Source: Synchiropus splendidus (lineage: Eukaryota; Chordata; Actinopteri; Syngnathiformes; Callionymidae). From it: a stretch of DNA of 64,000 bases. Below the pieces are notes generated by a model. The model did no database searches and had not been told where the DNA came from. It saw only the letters and a list, made by a program, of their open reading frames with translations. The first letter of the stretch is position 1; every line of letters starts with the position of its first letter. Shown piece after piece: positions 27,308 to 38,248 of the stretch. A program made the position numbers and the translations under genes. The stretch spans positions 19,464,501-19,528,500 of the forward strand of contig NC_071336.1 in the NCBI RefSeq assembly GCF_027744825.2. Direction: 5' to 3'.

Positions 27308-27313
27308 TTTATT
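27308..27313 (-). promoter_or_regulatory. otud1: candidate otud1 poly(A) signal AATAAA
   Basis: TTTATT on the plus strand is AATAAA on the minus strand, about 335 bases past the otud1 stop codon. This would give a 3' UTR of some 350 bases. Other weaker AT-rich signals further down could be used instead. Confidence 0.4.
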
Positions 27314-27648
27314 TTCAGCATTCCTCAACTGGAATCAATTACTGGCATCCAAAATCAAAACTCACTTTACTGTGTTATATTTTGATCTATTTGTTTTGAA
27401 CACATCACATTTGAAACAACTAAAATGACTTTTCACCTGTCAGTACATGTCGAATCAATCCTAGATACTTCTGACCGCAGTTCCTTAAGTTATGAACAAA
27501 TAAATACAATGCGCTTATGAAAATATAAATCTATCACTCAAACCACCACCCCGAACAGACTCGCAACCTTTCAGTTTGACCAGAGTGTGTGCACTGCACT
27601 TTTTCTTGACAAAAAAAAGAAGAGTGTAAAGTCATTGACATCAAGTTG

Positions 27649-28896
27649 TCAGCACTCTGGCACAGTCTGGCTCACAGAGCCGTTGCTTTCTATGTACATT
27701 TTGGACAAAGACGCAGCCATTGACTTGGCCAGTTCCTCGTCCCGCTTCCTCTGCATCTGCGTGTGTCGGCACCAGTCTTCGTACTCAGGATTCGGGAGAC
27801 TCTTGTCCAGGAGAACGTCATAGTGTCCGTTACTGAGCCAGCTGAGCCAGATAGCACGCCTGGATGCGTCCTCGTCCCCAAGGAAGTGGATCATGGTGGA
27901 CACGGTGGGACTCTCCATGCTGCCCCCGGTGGTCAGGTGGACGTTGACGTCGAGCATCTGCGTCATGGCCAGCAGCTCTGGGTATCCTGCCCAGGATCCA
28001 TCCTGCGCCGCGTTGATCAAGAAATCCCCAGCATCTCCCTCGATGATGGGGTTGAACTGGTCCAGGTGGTCGGCGATGTGGTGCACCGTCTGCTCCCGCA
28101 GCTCACCGTGCCTGGCCTGGTCCCCGAACGTGGCCTTGCACACGGCTCTGTACAAACAGTTGCCATCTGGAATGATGTGGTACCTGAACTTCTGGTGCTC
28201 CTCCAGGTAAAGGTTCTGTGTCTCCACCTCAGCCAGGTAGCGCATGACTTTGTCGTCACCCTTTTCAGAGCACGTCTGCCTCGGAGCTTCTTGTAGAACA
28301 GAGAGCTCAAACTCCCTCTGACCTTCCTTTGGTGCCTCAAAGTCGCATATCTTCATCGTTGCATCTTCTGTGTCACATGACTCTGACTCATCATTCAAGG
28401 CCCAACCGTTTCTCCTGGAACCTTCTACCTCTTCGCTTGAACAGATTCCTCCGTGGTCTTCTATTTTGGGTTGACTTTTGCTGAACACAAGTGTGTTTCC
28501 ATGGTAATCGGAGAAGCTCTCGTCTGCTCCATGAGTCAGCTGATCCAGCAAGTCAACCAACATGTCGGAGTCTTCCGGTGGCTTTTGCTTCGAGCCCCTC
28601 ACGACATGGACCGGGTAGGACGTCTCCACGCCGTCGGGTCTGCGTATCAAAATCTCAGCCGTGGACGTGAAGTAAACGGGCCTCATGGACGAGGAGTCGT
28701 AGCAGGAGAAGGCGGGCATGTTTGCGGAAGAAGGCGCCTCGCTCACCGGATCACTGTTGACAGCTGTCTCTGCCTCTTTATCCGCCTCGGGGGTGTTTGA
28801 AGTCCCGTTGACAGGCTCGGAGCGGGTGGATAAAGTTATGGTAAGTTTGCTGGAGGACCTCGGGTAGTGCGTGAGGACACTGTTGTACAGCTGCAT
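27649..28896 (-). CDS. otud1: OTU domain-containing deubiquitinase 1
   Basis: Single-exon gene of 415 codons. OTUD1 is a cysteine protease that removes ubiquitin chains, with reported preference for Lys63 linkages and roles in innate-immune and p53/TGF-beta signalling. The start ATG at 28896 (MQLYNSV..THYP) matches the conserved start of vertebrate OTUD1; the frame stays open about 20 codons further up but without an ATG. A conserved MPAFS segment lies at residues 60-64. The OTU domain spans about 238-365 with the catalytic motif DGNCLYRA (Asp244, Cys247) and the NGHYD histidine (His358). A ubiquitin-interacting motif, DEELAKSMAASLSKMYIE, is at about 386-403. The protein is shorter than the human one (481) because it lacks the Ala/Pro-rich N-terminal expansions. 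All catalytic residues are present. It is divergent to tgif1. Confidence 0.97.
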   Translation of the reverse strand: MQLYNSVLTHYPRSSSKLTITLSTRSEPVNGTSNTPEADKEAETAVNSDPVSEAPSSANMPAFSCYDSSSMRPVYFTSTAEILIRRPDGVETSYPVHVVRGSKQKPPEDSDMLVDLLDQLTHGADESFSDYHGNTLVFSKSQPKIEDHGGICSSEEVEGSRRNGWALNDESESCDTEDATMKICDFEAPKEGQREFELSVLQEAPRQTCSEKGDDKVMRYLAEVETQNLYLEEHQKFRYHIIPDGNCLYRAVCKATFGDQARHGELREQTVHHIADHLDQFNPIIEGDAGDFLINAAQDGSWAGYPELLAMTQMLDVNVHLTTGGSMESPTVSTMIHFLGDEDASRRAIWLSWLSNGHYDVLLDKSLPNPEYEDWCRHTQMQRKRDEELAKSMAASLSKMYIESNGSVSQTVPEC

Positions 28897-29240
28897 GTTG
28901 TCCCACTCCTTTATATCGGACGAGGCGGGCGGGCCGGTCCGGACAGATGACAACAAGCGCTAAAAATACTCCCCATGTCAGCAACAAGTAGAGGGGGACG
29001 TTCCCATGGCTCGGGTCCGGTCAACGGTGACACACACACAGACACACACGCGCACACACCGAGGTGACGACGGTCCAGTTTAGAGTTCGGACGTCATCTG
29101 CAGATGGGGTTCCTCCCTAATTTTAGAACACAACTGTTACAGAAGCTTCCTTGTGGTGAAGACGCAAAAACAGAGCGAGGCACTTTCCGCTTCCGTTCTT
29201 TCAAAATAAAATGTGCGCGTTGAAACAAAAACCCATCCTG
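28897..29240 (-). promoter_or_regulatory. otud1: CpG-rich promoter and 5' UTR of otud1
   Basis: The sequence just upstream of the otud1 start is strongly CpG-enriched (for example GGCGGGCGGGCCGGTCCGG at 28925-28943) and grades into AT-rich DNA by about 29280. A CACACACGCGCACAC stretch lies near 29033-29058. GATATAAAGG occurs about 12 bases before the ATG, too close to serve as a TATA box. The exact start site cannot be read from the sequence. Confidence 0.6.
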
Positions 29241-31079
29241 TGGCGACCGGTACACAGAAATGATCATCAGCGGATAAATCCTCTCAAAAGCTGCGAGCAA
29301 AAAATAGGGTTCTTAATAGTGATAAATTCAATTGGACTACATATGTCTTTCTCTAGATAGCAATCTAGACCAAGACCTGAAAGTATGAAAGAATGTTTAT
29401 TTCAATCCTCTGACAGATTACAAATGTGTTACTTGACATGTTACATGACTCTTTTGTACGTATTATACCACATGACCTTATCATAGCTGCCCAGTTTATC
29501 TATGATATTCATATTCATTCATTGCCTGATAAAAAAATATATATAAAGTATTTAACCGTGACATTGTGAAATGGTAAGTCAGCTACAGTGATTATTTATT
29601 TGTTTATTTATTTTCTCACTCAGGTTTACAAATCCAGCGTCTGGCAGCTGCAGGGCTTTACATGCGTGGACATTATTATTGTCTGACTGGCTCGTCTGGT
29701 TTAAACTGAGTCACACAACAAAAGCTAAATATAGAAGTGACCTCACTCTTCTCCTGCGACTTCCACTCTCAAGCAGAAGTAACACAGCAGGAATGTGGTC
29801 GTGATCTGTTGGAAACAGATGTGGGAATAAATAAGGAAACGTAAACGTACAAGCATTTACATGTATGTAAAGATAGAAATATTTGTGTATTTGAATGTAA
29901 ATAAATGTATACACCTTTTAAACACATTTCAGCAGTATTGTACTCTGCAATAATCTAGTAGTACAGGTACCAAACAAGATGCACATGCGCACTGACACTA
30001 TTTTACCAAGGAAAATCAACCACATTTCATTTGAGAGGAAACACAGTTAATTATGTCAGTGTTGAAAAGAGTTTTTTTTTTTAATATAACAAAAACAACT
30101 AATAGTGTGGCCCCGGATGGAGCCTAGTGTGTTGGCCAAAGAGTGTGAACCAACAACCTCCTCACGAGATTCAGTAGTACGCAATCAAAAAATATTAACT
30201 TGCACTAACATTGTTTTTTTTTGTTGTTGTTGTTTTAGTTGTCCATTATTCTCCCACCCTTTCCAAGTGCAATGCTTAACAACAACTGGCGTTCAGTTAA
30301 ATGTAACTGTGTTAGCATAACAAAGTTTCTACTTTCTGGTGTCTATACTTCTACAGTGTTGATTGTTGTGTTCCTCTTAATTGTCTTTGCTGTTGCTATA
30401 CTGCCGTAAACAGCGCAACAAAAAAAACCCCATTGTTACCGGGGAGAAAAAAACAAATCTCATCGAAAGAGTTTTTCAAAATGTCAGCAACAGGTCGCAT
30501 CACTTAGCTTCCACCACTAGAGTGCGTCCAAGAGCCTTGCGTTTGACAACTGCAGCAGCAAACACGGGCAGTAACCTGAAAGGACTCCAGGGGGCGGTGT
30601 TCCGTCTGAGAGACGTTCGCCTGGAACAAATGCGAGCAGAGACGCTGCCACAGCAGCTGTCGCAAGGTTGCGCACCGTGTACAAATGAAGGCATTGATCG
30701 CTTGCTGAATCCAAGCGGCGGACACAGACTGGTGCACTAACCCCAAGCCGTTGCTGGGTCGACGGTTCACCCGCCTTCGACACCAAAACACTCTTGGATT
30801 TCAGTGGCGCTGTCCAAATAGGACTAGGTGTGTTGTTCAAGTCTTTGACAGAAGGGTGACATCATGGCTGGAAGTGTGCGGGCGTAAACACAACCGTTAC
30901 TACAATCCATCGAGTAAAACACGACGATACCAGAATGTTGTTTTTGTGCTGCCATGAGCTCTGCGGAGGGTTTTACTTTCTGTTTCATTATTCATGCTTA
31001 TAAACGCTAACCCGCCAAAATCCCAAATATCCCATAATAGACGGTGGTTAAAATGGTACTGGTTAATGTTTAAAAGCAC
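29241..31079. other. otud1-tgif1 intergenic spacer
   Basis: Divergent intergenic region. A T/GTT-rich stretch lies at 30210-30238. A moderately GC-rich patch at 30500-30860 carries open frames on both strands without any recognisable protein, which I treat as chance. It is likely to contain regulatory DNA for one or both flanking genes, but no specific element can be named. Confidence 0.5.
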
Positions 31080-31456
31080 CACATCCATGTCAGAGTGGAA
31101 CAGGGCGCATGCTGATGTCAGAGATTTGTCCTGCTCGCTCTCCACAGTGGGAGGATCTCGGTGGTTGAGTCACGCAGCTGTCAAAGATAGCTGTCACCCA
31201 GTTTCTCCATCAAACACAGTCAATGAGGAAAAGCCTTGGAGGCGAAGGGACGCGCACATCTCAGGTAACAAGGATCCCGAGCAGGACCACCGAGAGCACG
31301 CCGAACACCATTTCTCCCACTCTCCGACGAGGACTAAGCGATTTTTTGGATGCATTTTCGCCACATTGGGATACACGCTGAGGATCTATCCAGAAAGCAC
31401 TGCGCCAAGACGGAGGACTGCTTCCCTCTTGACTTTCAAGAGTCCACCTTCCGAAA
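31080..31456 (+). promoter_or_regulatory. tgif1: tgif1 promoter / 5' UTR
   Basis: CpG-containing sequence directly upstream of the tgif1 start codon, with CpG enrichment continuing into intron 1 to about 32460, as expected of a housekeeping-type promoter. No TATA box is evident. The open frame running through it (30994-31476, plus strand) is in a different frame from the tgif1 start and has no known motif. Confidence 0.5.
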
Positions 31457-31472
31457 ATGAAGTCGAAAAAGG
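31457..31472 (+). CDS. tgif1: tgif1 coding exon 1
   Basis: Sixteen coding bases: ATG AAG TCG AAA AAG G, then GTAAGT. It encodes MKSKK plus the first base of Gly6. The motif parallels the human MKGKKG start, which decides the start codon. The intron that follows is 2,647 bases. Confidence 0.9.
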
Positions 31473-34400
31473 GTAAGTCGGCGATTTCGATGTGGGGAAA
31501 ACAACTCCAAACGACGGTTGAGGCTGTAAACGGAGCGATTTCCTTCAGATGCGAACCACGCAGTCTATTGTTTCCTTCCCAGACATGACAGGGGGCTTTT
31601 CTGCCATGTGCTGGCGCGACGACAAAGCTCTCCCACACTCACCGTTCGGCTGAAAAACCACCATTTTCACACATCTCGACTGAAAACCAACCACGCGTTG
31701 CGCTTCACGGTTCATGTCACGTTGACCTCGAAACATTTATGTTCACTAAAAGTCACAAAATTGACTCGAAATGTCGTTTAAAGTTAGGGGAAATTTCCGT
31801 AAGAAATCATTTGCGTCAAAGTTTGAAAAGTTCCAGTCTTTATCAGGTCACCGAGGTGTTCAGCTAAACCGTCTTTTAATCGATATACACACATCCTCAC
31901 GTTACCTGTGAGGCGTTTAAACACCTTTTAAATCGTCTTTGTCAGTATTTGGGTTAATGTTCGAGGTGACCTAATTGTGGGAGGTTGCTGTTTGCCTTGT
32001 TATATATGGACCTCGTGGTGCAGCGCTCACACAATAGAACCGCGCGCACAAGTTGTCTGAACTTCCAAAAACACCGTCTCATCGGACTTGGATGAGCTTT
32101 TCCAGCTGGCCGGGGTGGACTCGGACTCTTGTGCCGTGTTGGGGCTGTTGGACAGGTCGATGTTAGCGAGGAGAAACTTTGAAAACGACGTACAAAGAAG
32201 CACGCAGTGCCAGATTCTTTTGTTTAGTCTGGAGACGCTGATTTGCAACAGGTCTCCCCTCCCCCCATCCCCATCCCCAGCCTACGTAATTACCTCATCC
32301 TGTTGGCCGTCCAGACTCGAGAACTACCACTTTGTCCCAGAACACGCTTCTATGTCCTTCGGAGAAATTCTCTGTTTTACGTGGACTTTCATTCCGTCGC
32401 GCATGTGCTGCGTCGACGCGGAGCGTCTGTAGCGTTTGAGCCGCTTGTGAGCTGCTGTCTCTTGAGATTCTGTCGAGCAAATACTTTATTTAAACCACAC
32501 ACTTAGTTTAGAATGCGTCACAGTTGACGAAGCATTTAGATCGCCACGAAACAAATGGAAATAGAGGTCGACTCAAGTCTGAAGTGATGGATTGAAACGA
32601 GCCCTCAAGTGTGAACTTAAAATCAGGATCCGACAGCTGATCATAAAAGTAGATCACGAGATGTTCAATAAAACCCTTTTCATTTCTCGTATTTTTGAAA
32701 TGACTGTGGATTGAAATGGTTGGTAGGTTGCTATGTATTGTTTGAGATTGACTTTATTAACCTCAAACTGGGGAATGACAGTTACCAGGGCTGTTTGGCA
32801 AGTAGCCCAAACACAAGCAAACATGCAACTAAAACGGAATCAATAGTTAGAGGTGGTCTATATTCTAATAAATAATACTGAAATAATCTACACAGCCTCG
32901 TCCGATTCACTGTCCCCAAGCGACAGTGTCTCTGCTCCGTGATGATGCCAAGCTACTGGTTGTTTGTGGAGCCATTTAGAACTGATCTTCCAAATTGGGA
33001 GAAGGAGCAGACACCCTCCAGGTGGTGAGGAAGCCTCCCCCTAATCCTCCACACAAATGTCTTAGCTGACAGAGGTTAGTCATGTTGATGATCTTCTCCC
33101 TCCATCAGCGCTGTCCTTGCCACAGATGCTGAGCTCCAAGAGAGATCCTGTTACATTCCGCAGCAGAGTTGAATGACGTCAGAGTAACTGCCGTTTGATG
33201 GCAAGTCTATGGCAAACCAAAACATGTCAAGTGAGATTCCTCAGAAGCTGTGACGATGGAAGCAATAAAATACCTGTCATAAAGTGATCGTGCTTAAATG
33301 GATTAATTCGATGATAAGAATAATGAGTTATTCCTAATGTGTCCAACTCCCTCAGGCTCCCTGTGGCCCAGTTCTCAGCCAGCTCCAGCTTTAGCTGTAG
33401 AGCCTTCACTGTCCGATCAATCTAGTGAGAAGCAGTTAGCGTCACGAAAACTGTAAAGTACTTCTGTAAACTGGCTTTTCAAAGCCCCAGATTCATGTTT
33501 TATCGTGACGATTAGACAGTGCAGCCCTGTAATCTTTGTAAACATGCTGTTGCTGCACCAAACCAAATCTGCGAGTGATGTGGTCAGAATCCTCTTATCC
33601 CTGCGTGATACACCTTGCACATGGGTGCCGAGCCTCTGAGCAGTCTGGAGCCAGAGCTCTGACGTTTGCCAGCATGGGTCCAGCTTCAATATTGACATGT
33701 CTTCCTGTCCATGCCAGATTTTCTGCTCAGATCAGAATCATCTGTTGCAAAACATGTCTGTTTAAAAAAAAAAAAAAAAAGAGGCCGTGCTTCAGTTCAG
33801 AGGGCAAAAACCCCTGTTGTGATGTGGCCACGTTTGTGGCCTTTATTGTCTTTGCTGTCGGGTCAGAATGAATGATGCTACATGCTGGTTTTCATTGCTT
33901 CCTCCAGGGACTTGTACAGAAATATAAATGTAGCAGTTCCAGACCATAACATTCTGAGCCCCCCTCCTTCTGCCTTTTTTCATTTCCGAGGGCTGAATCA
34001 CATGGCTGAACTTGACAGATTCTGACACATCATCTGCCCATCCCAGAACCTGACAAAGGAGCGGCTGTCACAACAGGCTTCCTCTATGTGATGTCCTCAT
34101 ACACTCTCTCTGGACGCAGGTTTGATGATGCTGTCTGGGAGCGAAACCGAAGACGAGGACAGTGTGGACGCCCCGCTGGATCTGTCATCCAGCACCGGGA
34201 GCAGCGGGAAGAGGAAACGGCGGGGGAATTTACCGAAAGAATCGGTTCAAATCCTCAGGGACTGGCTGTACGAGCACCGCTACAACGCTTATCCCTCAGA
34301 GCAGGAGAAAGCTCTGCTGTCGAAGCAGACACAGCTCTCCACACTGCAGGTAAATAAGCCCTCTCTGTCAGACCCATAGAAGGCGGCAGGTGAATCACTT

Positions 34401-36037
34401 CCTGTCAGGAATATGACACATAAATGGTGAACGCAGGGTCATCCAGAGCAGTTTCAATAAAAGTCTGAGACAGCATGAGTAAACTCTCTCACAGTGTGGC
34501 TTTGGCTGAGCCACTTGGACAGGAATTTCCCTCCCTCCAGCCCCGTTTTCCACCCCAGCTGTCTGGGAACAATGCAGAGTCATTTACATAGCTGGAGCCA
34601 GTGAGCCAGTCATGACTAGCCTGGAGGAATCAGAGGGAAAGAAGAGTTATAACGATTATCACCACCACAAAAGGGATCGCAGTTCATGTAAAGTGTTCTC
34701 AGTGAAAGATAGTGGAATTTATGAGCTAAAAAGTTGGTGTTTTTAACTGCCTGGGACCAGATGGACCCGGTCTTGAGCCCAAATGGCTTGGTAGCCCCCT
34801 TCTGTTGTTTTTGTCTGGAGTTTAAATGTTAACTGACTGCATTGTCCGGTCGTTACTGCCGCTCATGTTTAAAGCAACGAAGGAATGCCGAAGAACAAAT
34901 GTTCCTCCACAGTGACTTTTGTGTACCTCAAGGTGCAACTCACCCTGGAGCCGAATCTATACTGATTTCAGTTGAGATGACGCTCAGTGGTGTCAATGGT
35001 GAGCTGTGTTTATGAAGAGCAAGAAGACCCGGGTGTTTTGTTGTCCTGAGGCCTGTCCAACTGTCACTATATATATATACTTAAATATTGTAACAATATT
35101 TGTCAATAGAACAGATACTTTTAGTACTTACACACTTACTCTCTATTTCTTCATCAGATACAAATTGTTTTACTTTTTTTTCCCTATATGTATTTAGCTG
35201 GCTGTTTTCCCTCTGTCACTCCCTCCATTTGTCCTACAGTAAATGTATATAGTATTATAGGACACAATCTTGGCGTGTTCATGCGCTTTTTGGCAGCGCC
35301 GTCAGTTCCCCCGTAACCAACCTTCAGTCTTACCTGGAACAATGTCTCAAAGCAGGCTTTTGTCGTTGTCACAGGTGTGCAATTGGTTCATCAATGCACG
35401 AAGACGACTGCTCCCGGAGATGCTGAGGAAAGATGGCAAAGACCCGAACCAGTTCACCATTTCCAGAAAGGGCAGCAAAGCAGGGGACAGTTTCTCTGAC
35501 AGCAGCTCTCAGTCCCCGAAACACAGCAGCCCCCCGACGGCGCCGGAGGACAGCTACGACAAACGCGCCCTCCACCCCTCCAGCTTCGAGGCCACCAGCG
35601 TCCTGAGGAAAGCCGTCTCTCCTTCCACGCCCTCGCCCACCTCCATGTCTCCCACACCGCCTCTCATTCCCACCCGCCCCTCTGTCATCTGTCACACCAC
35701 TGTTACTGCTGCCCTGCAGGCCAGCCCGACGGCCGCCTACCCCTCAGTGCCGGTACTGAACTCTGAGCGAGCGACCGAGCTGCTGCAAGCCCAGGCGCTG
35801 CTCAGGTGCCTGGATGAAGCTCCAGGCCAGCAGCCTCCCCACACCACCACCACCACCACCATCCTGAGCAGCACCAGCATGGAGGGAAACCTGAGCCCCC
35901 GCAGTGGGCTTTTCAATACCCCTCCCCCAACCCCACCAGACCTCACACAAGACTTCAGTGGCTTCCAGCTCCTGGTGGATGTAGCCCTGAAACGGGCAGC
36001 GGAGATGGAGCTACAAGCTAAACAGTTGGTTTCTTAA
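31457..36037 (+). CDS. tgif1: TGFB-induced factor homeobox 1, TALE homeodomain corepressor (three exons)
   Basis: Coding exons 31457-31472, 34120-34349 and 35375-36037 join in frame (phases 1 and 0) to a 302-residue protein. TGIF1 is a nuclear repressor that binds DNA directly and also represses Smad2/3 and retinoid receptor targets; in humans its loss causes holoprosencephaly. Visible features: MKSKKG start as in the main vertebrate isoform; acidic [10 protein letters not shown]; the CtBP-binding PLDLS at residues 24-28; a TALE homeodomain at about 36-98 with the NAYPS loop and recognition-helix WFINARRR (86-93); a Ser/Pro/Thr-rich middle; [12 protein letters not shown]; and the conserved C-terminal block [12 protein letters not shown] through [20 protein letters not shown]. 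The gene is complete with no break. It is convergent with dlgap1, as in human 18p11. Confidence 0.97.
31473..34119 (+). other. tgif1: tgif1 intron 1
   Basis: GT..AG intron. The first kilobase is CpG-containing (continuation of the promoter island). An A-run lies at about 33763-33780. Other tgif1 isoforms in vertebrates use alternative first exons, so this intron may contain one, but none could be identified. Confidence 0.8.
34120..34349 (+). CDS. tgif1: tgif1 coding exon 2
   Basis: Begins after CGCAG with GT completing Gly6 and ends LSTLQ|GTAAAT. It encodes the acidic segment, the PLDLS CtBP motif, the basic KRKRRGN start of the homeodomain, and helices 1-2 ([20 protein letters not shown]). 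The splice falls just before the third helix, as in the family. Confidence 0.95.
34350..35374 (+). other. tgif1: tgif1 intron 2
   Basis: GT..AG intron of 1,025 bases with a short TA run near 35070-35078. Nothing else was recognised. Confidence 0.85.
35375..36037 (+). CDS. tgif1: tgif1 coding exon 3
   Basis: Begins after TTGTCACAG with [11 protein letters not shown], the DNA-recognition helix, and runs 220 codons to TAA at 36035-36037. It holds the Ser/Pro-rich repression region, a short Thr run (HTTTTTT), and the highly conserved C-terminal repression block. An A-rich run follows the stop immediately. Confidence 0.96.
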   Translation: MCNWFINARRRLLPEMLRKDGKDPNQFTISRKGSKAGDSFSDSSSQSPKHSSPPTAPEDSYDKRALHPSSFEATSVLRKAVSPSTPSPTSMSPTPPLIPTRPSVICHTTVTAALQASPTAAYPSVPVLNSERATELLQAQALLRCLDEAPGQQPPHTTTTTTILSSTSMEGNLSPRSGLFNTPPPTPPDLTQDFSGFQLLVDVALKRAAEMELQAKQLVS

Positions 36038-36890
36038 AAAAAAAAAAAAAAATTTAAAAAAGGATGTAACCAGCAGCTCACTGACTCTTCTGCACGCTAC
36101 AGAGAACAAACCCACACGAAAGCCTGATCATTTCTATTTTTGGTATACCAATCATTTTGTTTTGTTTTTCTTATCGAAAAGAAACTGTTTCCAGGTGCCT
36201 TGGCTGTTTAGATGTTTATCCATTTCATTTAAGTATGTATCTACATGTATTTGCACACAGGGACCAAAAATGTTATCAGAAATGCTGCCTGTATTCTGTC
36301 TTTGCATCATTACTGTACGGAGATCTAGAGCTAGAGTCTGGACCGCGGACCAGTCAGTTGGTCTTTTACTTTCCAACATTTCAGTTTGTGATTGTTCTGC
36401 CCTGTTCATTTGCACACTTAAGTCAGAGGAAGGTCATCTCAGTGTCTTAAACATTCTGTTGGCATCAAACCTATCCACTACTGTTGTAAATGTCTTTCTC
36501 TCCAGACTAGTCTTGATTTTGCTATTTACTTTTAGTTGTTTTTTTTTTTTTTTTAATAAACTTTTTTTACTCACGCTTTCCCCTTATCTAAGGATAATTT
36601 CTGTCGACTAATGTAGCAGGTTCCTAGAGGGAGCCTCCATTACTCAGCGAAAACCCGACGGCCAGTGGACATTACAATTTAACACTACAGATGTCTTTTG
36701 CTGTTTCACAGAGCATGACAGCAACTCTGAATCCACCAAATAAAACCAAGAACATTGTCATGTATAATAGGACCGTGTATATAGGTAATGTGACACGATG
36801 CCCAATGATGTGATTTCTTTTCATACTGTGCAATGATTGTGGCAAATAGGGGTCACATGGGATTCAAATAAAGTTCTGTTTTTCTACACA
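36038..36890 (+). other. tgif1: tgif1 3' UTR
   Basis: AT-rich sequence downstream of the stop, with canonical AATAAA at 36555-36560, 36739-36744 and 36867-36872. The last is followed by a GT/T-rich stretch, the usual downstream element, so the main 3' end is probably near 36890; the first would give a shorter form. Confidence 0.65.
36867..36872 (+). promoter_or_regulatory. tgif1: tgif1 poly(A) signal AATAAA
   Basis: Canonical hexamer followed by GTTCTGTTTTTCTAC. Of the three AATAAA copies in the 3' UTR this one has the best downstream T/GT-rich context. Confidence 0.6.
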
Positions 36891-38248
36891 TTCGTGTCGA
36901 CTCACTCCACCGGCATGCTCGCACACGGATGTACAACATAGAACACGGTGGAGGAGGCTCACTCCTGCAGCTGCTTCGTTGTCAGACCGCTTCAACGGGA
37001 CCAGCACGACCACATAGATGTTGTGCAGGTACTGTATGTCTCTCAAGAATTGCATCATTAAATTTGCATCCAGGTTTATGTAACACTGCAGCTGTTGCTT
37101 TGGTCAGCATTTAGAACCCAGATTCTCAAACTGCCGGGAACCTCACCAGCTACCCAGATATGCTTCTTCAAAATGCTTAGAGCGTAGAAGAATCAGGTAC
37201 ATTCTCAAGCTAGTGATGCCATAGCTAACCTGGCAAGACAAAAAAAAAATCACAACAAAATACAAAATAATTTATTTGATGGCACTTTTTTTGCTTGTTT
37301 TTTTGTATGTGACGAAAAGATCACAACATTAAATAAAAGAAAAAGAAAAAAAAAGGATGTCATGAAGGACAGACAGGATGGACATCTTTCCTGCGGAACA
37401 CCGCTGAGACATTCCATGATCCAGCTCATTAGCATAATCCTGCATAAATTAACACGGGCGAACAGCAGACGTCAACTGTTTTCCGCTGAAGGGGTTTTGC
37501 GCTCAATAGTCAATGGTCGTCAGTTGAGGAGCGAAGATGTTGGCTGCTTCACGGCTGACAGCTGTTCCCTCCTGCTCCCGCTCCCATCTGAAAGCAACCA
37601 AGCAATCGGCCTCAATAGGATTTGGTGTTTAATTCTGCCTAGATACTTATCCTTTTGTTTGGTAGACTTTGCTCCACAAAAGTGAATCAGAAAAGCAGCA
37701 AGCAGCCTTGTATATGCAGTGCTTGAATCCTGTATTTCTGTTTGTTTGTTTCAATAATTCCCCACCACAATCGCCTGGCTCCTCTGGACTGTGCAAACTT
37801 TCCAGTCTGCAGGGGCAGCTCTGCTCTGCTGGCGCACCACAGGTAGGGAGTCTAATGACTCATCAGGATTTAGGCAGATCTGCAGGCAAACAGAAGGCAG
37901 CTGCAGCCCACCATGAAGGTCCGGCTAAACGGCGTGATGACCCAGGAGCAGCAAACAATCATAACCCTTCCAACAGCACAGCCTCCAGCCTCCAACCCCT
38001 GAGCGCCGCCAGCTGCTGAGTCGTCCCCTCACATGAAAAGTGAAGGACCAGAAGCGGGACGGCAGCAGCTCTGACCCAAAAGTGCGGCCTAATTATGGGG
38101 ATCCGCCTCTATGGAAGGGTAAGGTTCCCAGAACGCAGCACGCCAGCCTTGTAATCTGCTTAGTTGCATCCTGATTGAAAACACATGTGGAGAGGTAGAC
38201 AGAAACATAACAAAAAGTAAACTATGTATATGTACAGATATAGATTTT
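36891..38248. other. tgif1-dlgap1 convergent spacer
   Basis: The sequence between the two 3' ends. An alternative minus-strand AATAAA is at 37276-37271. A cluster of POU/homeodomain-like motifs lies at 37428-37451. No exon is supported. Confidence 0.5.

Noticed and set aside
27763..28296. 177-codon plus-strand open frame opposite otud1
   Set aside because: Shadow of the GC-rich otud1 coding sequence; no family resemblance and no splice or promoter context.
28897..28956. Upstream extension of otud1 by 20 codons
   Set aside because: The frame is open but has no ATG, and the conserved OTUD1 N-terminus MQLY begins at 28896.
30381..30740. 119-codon plus-strand open frame in the otud1-tgif1 spacer
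   Set aside because: Overlapped by three equally long frames on the other strand, with no domain or conserved motif recognised; treated as chance in a GC-richer patch.
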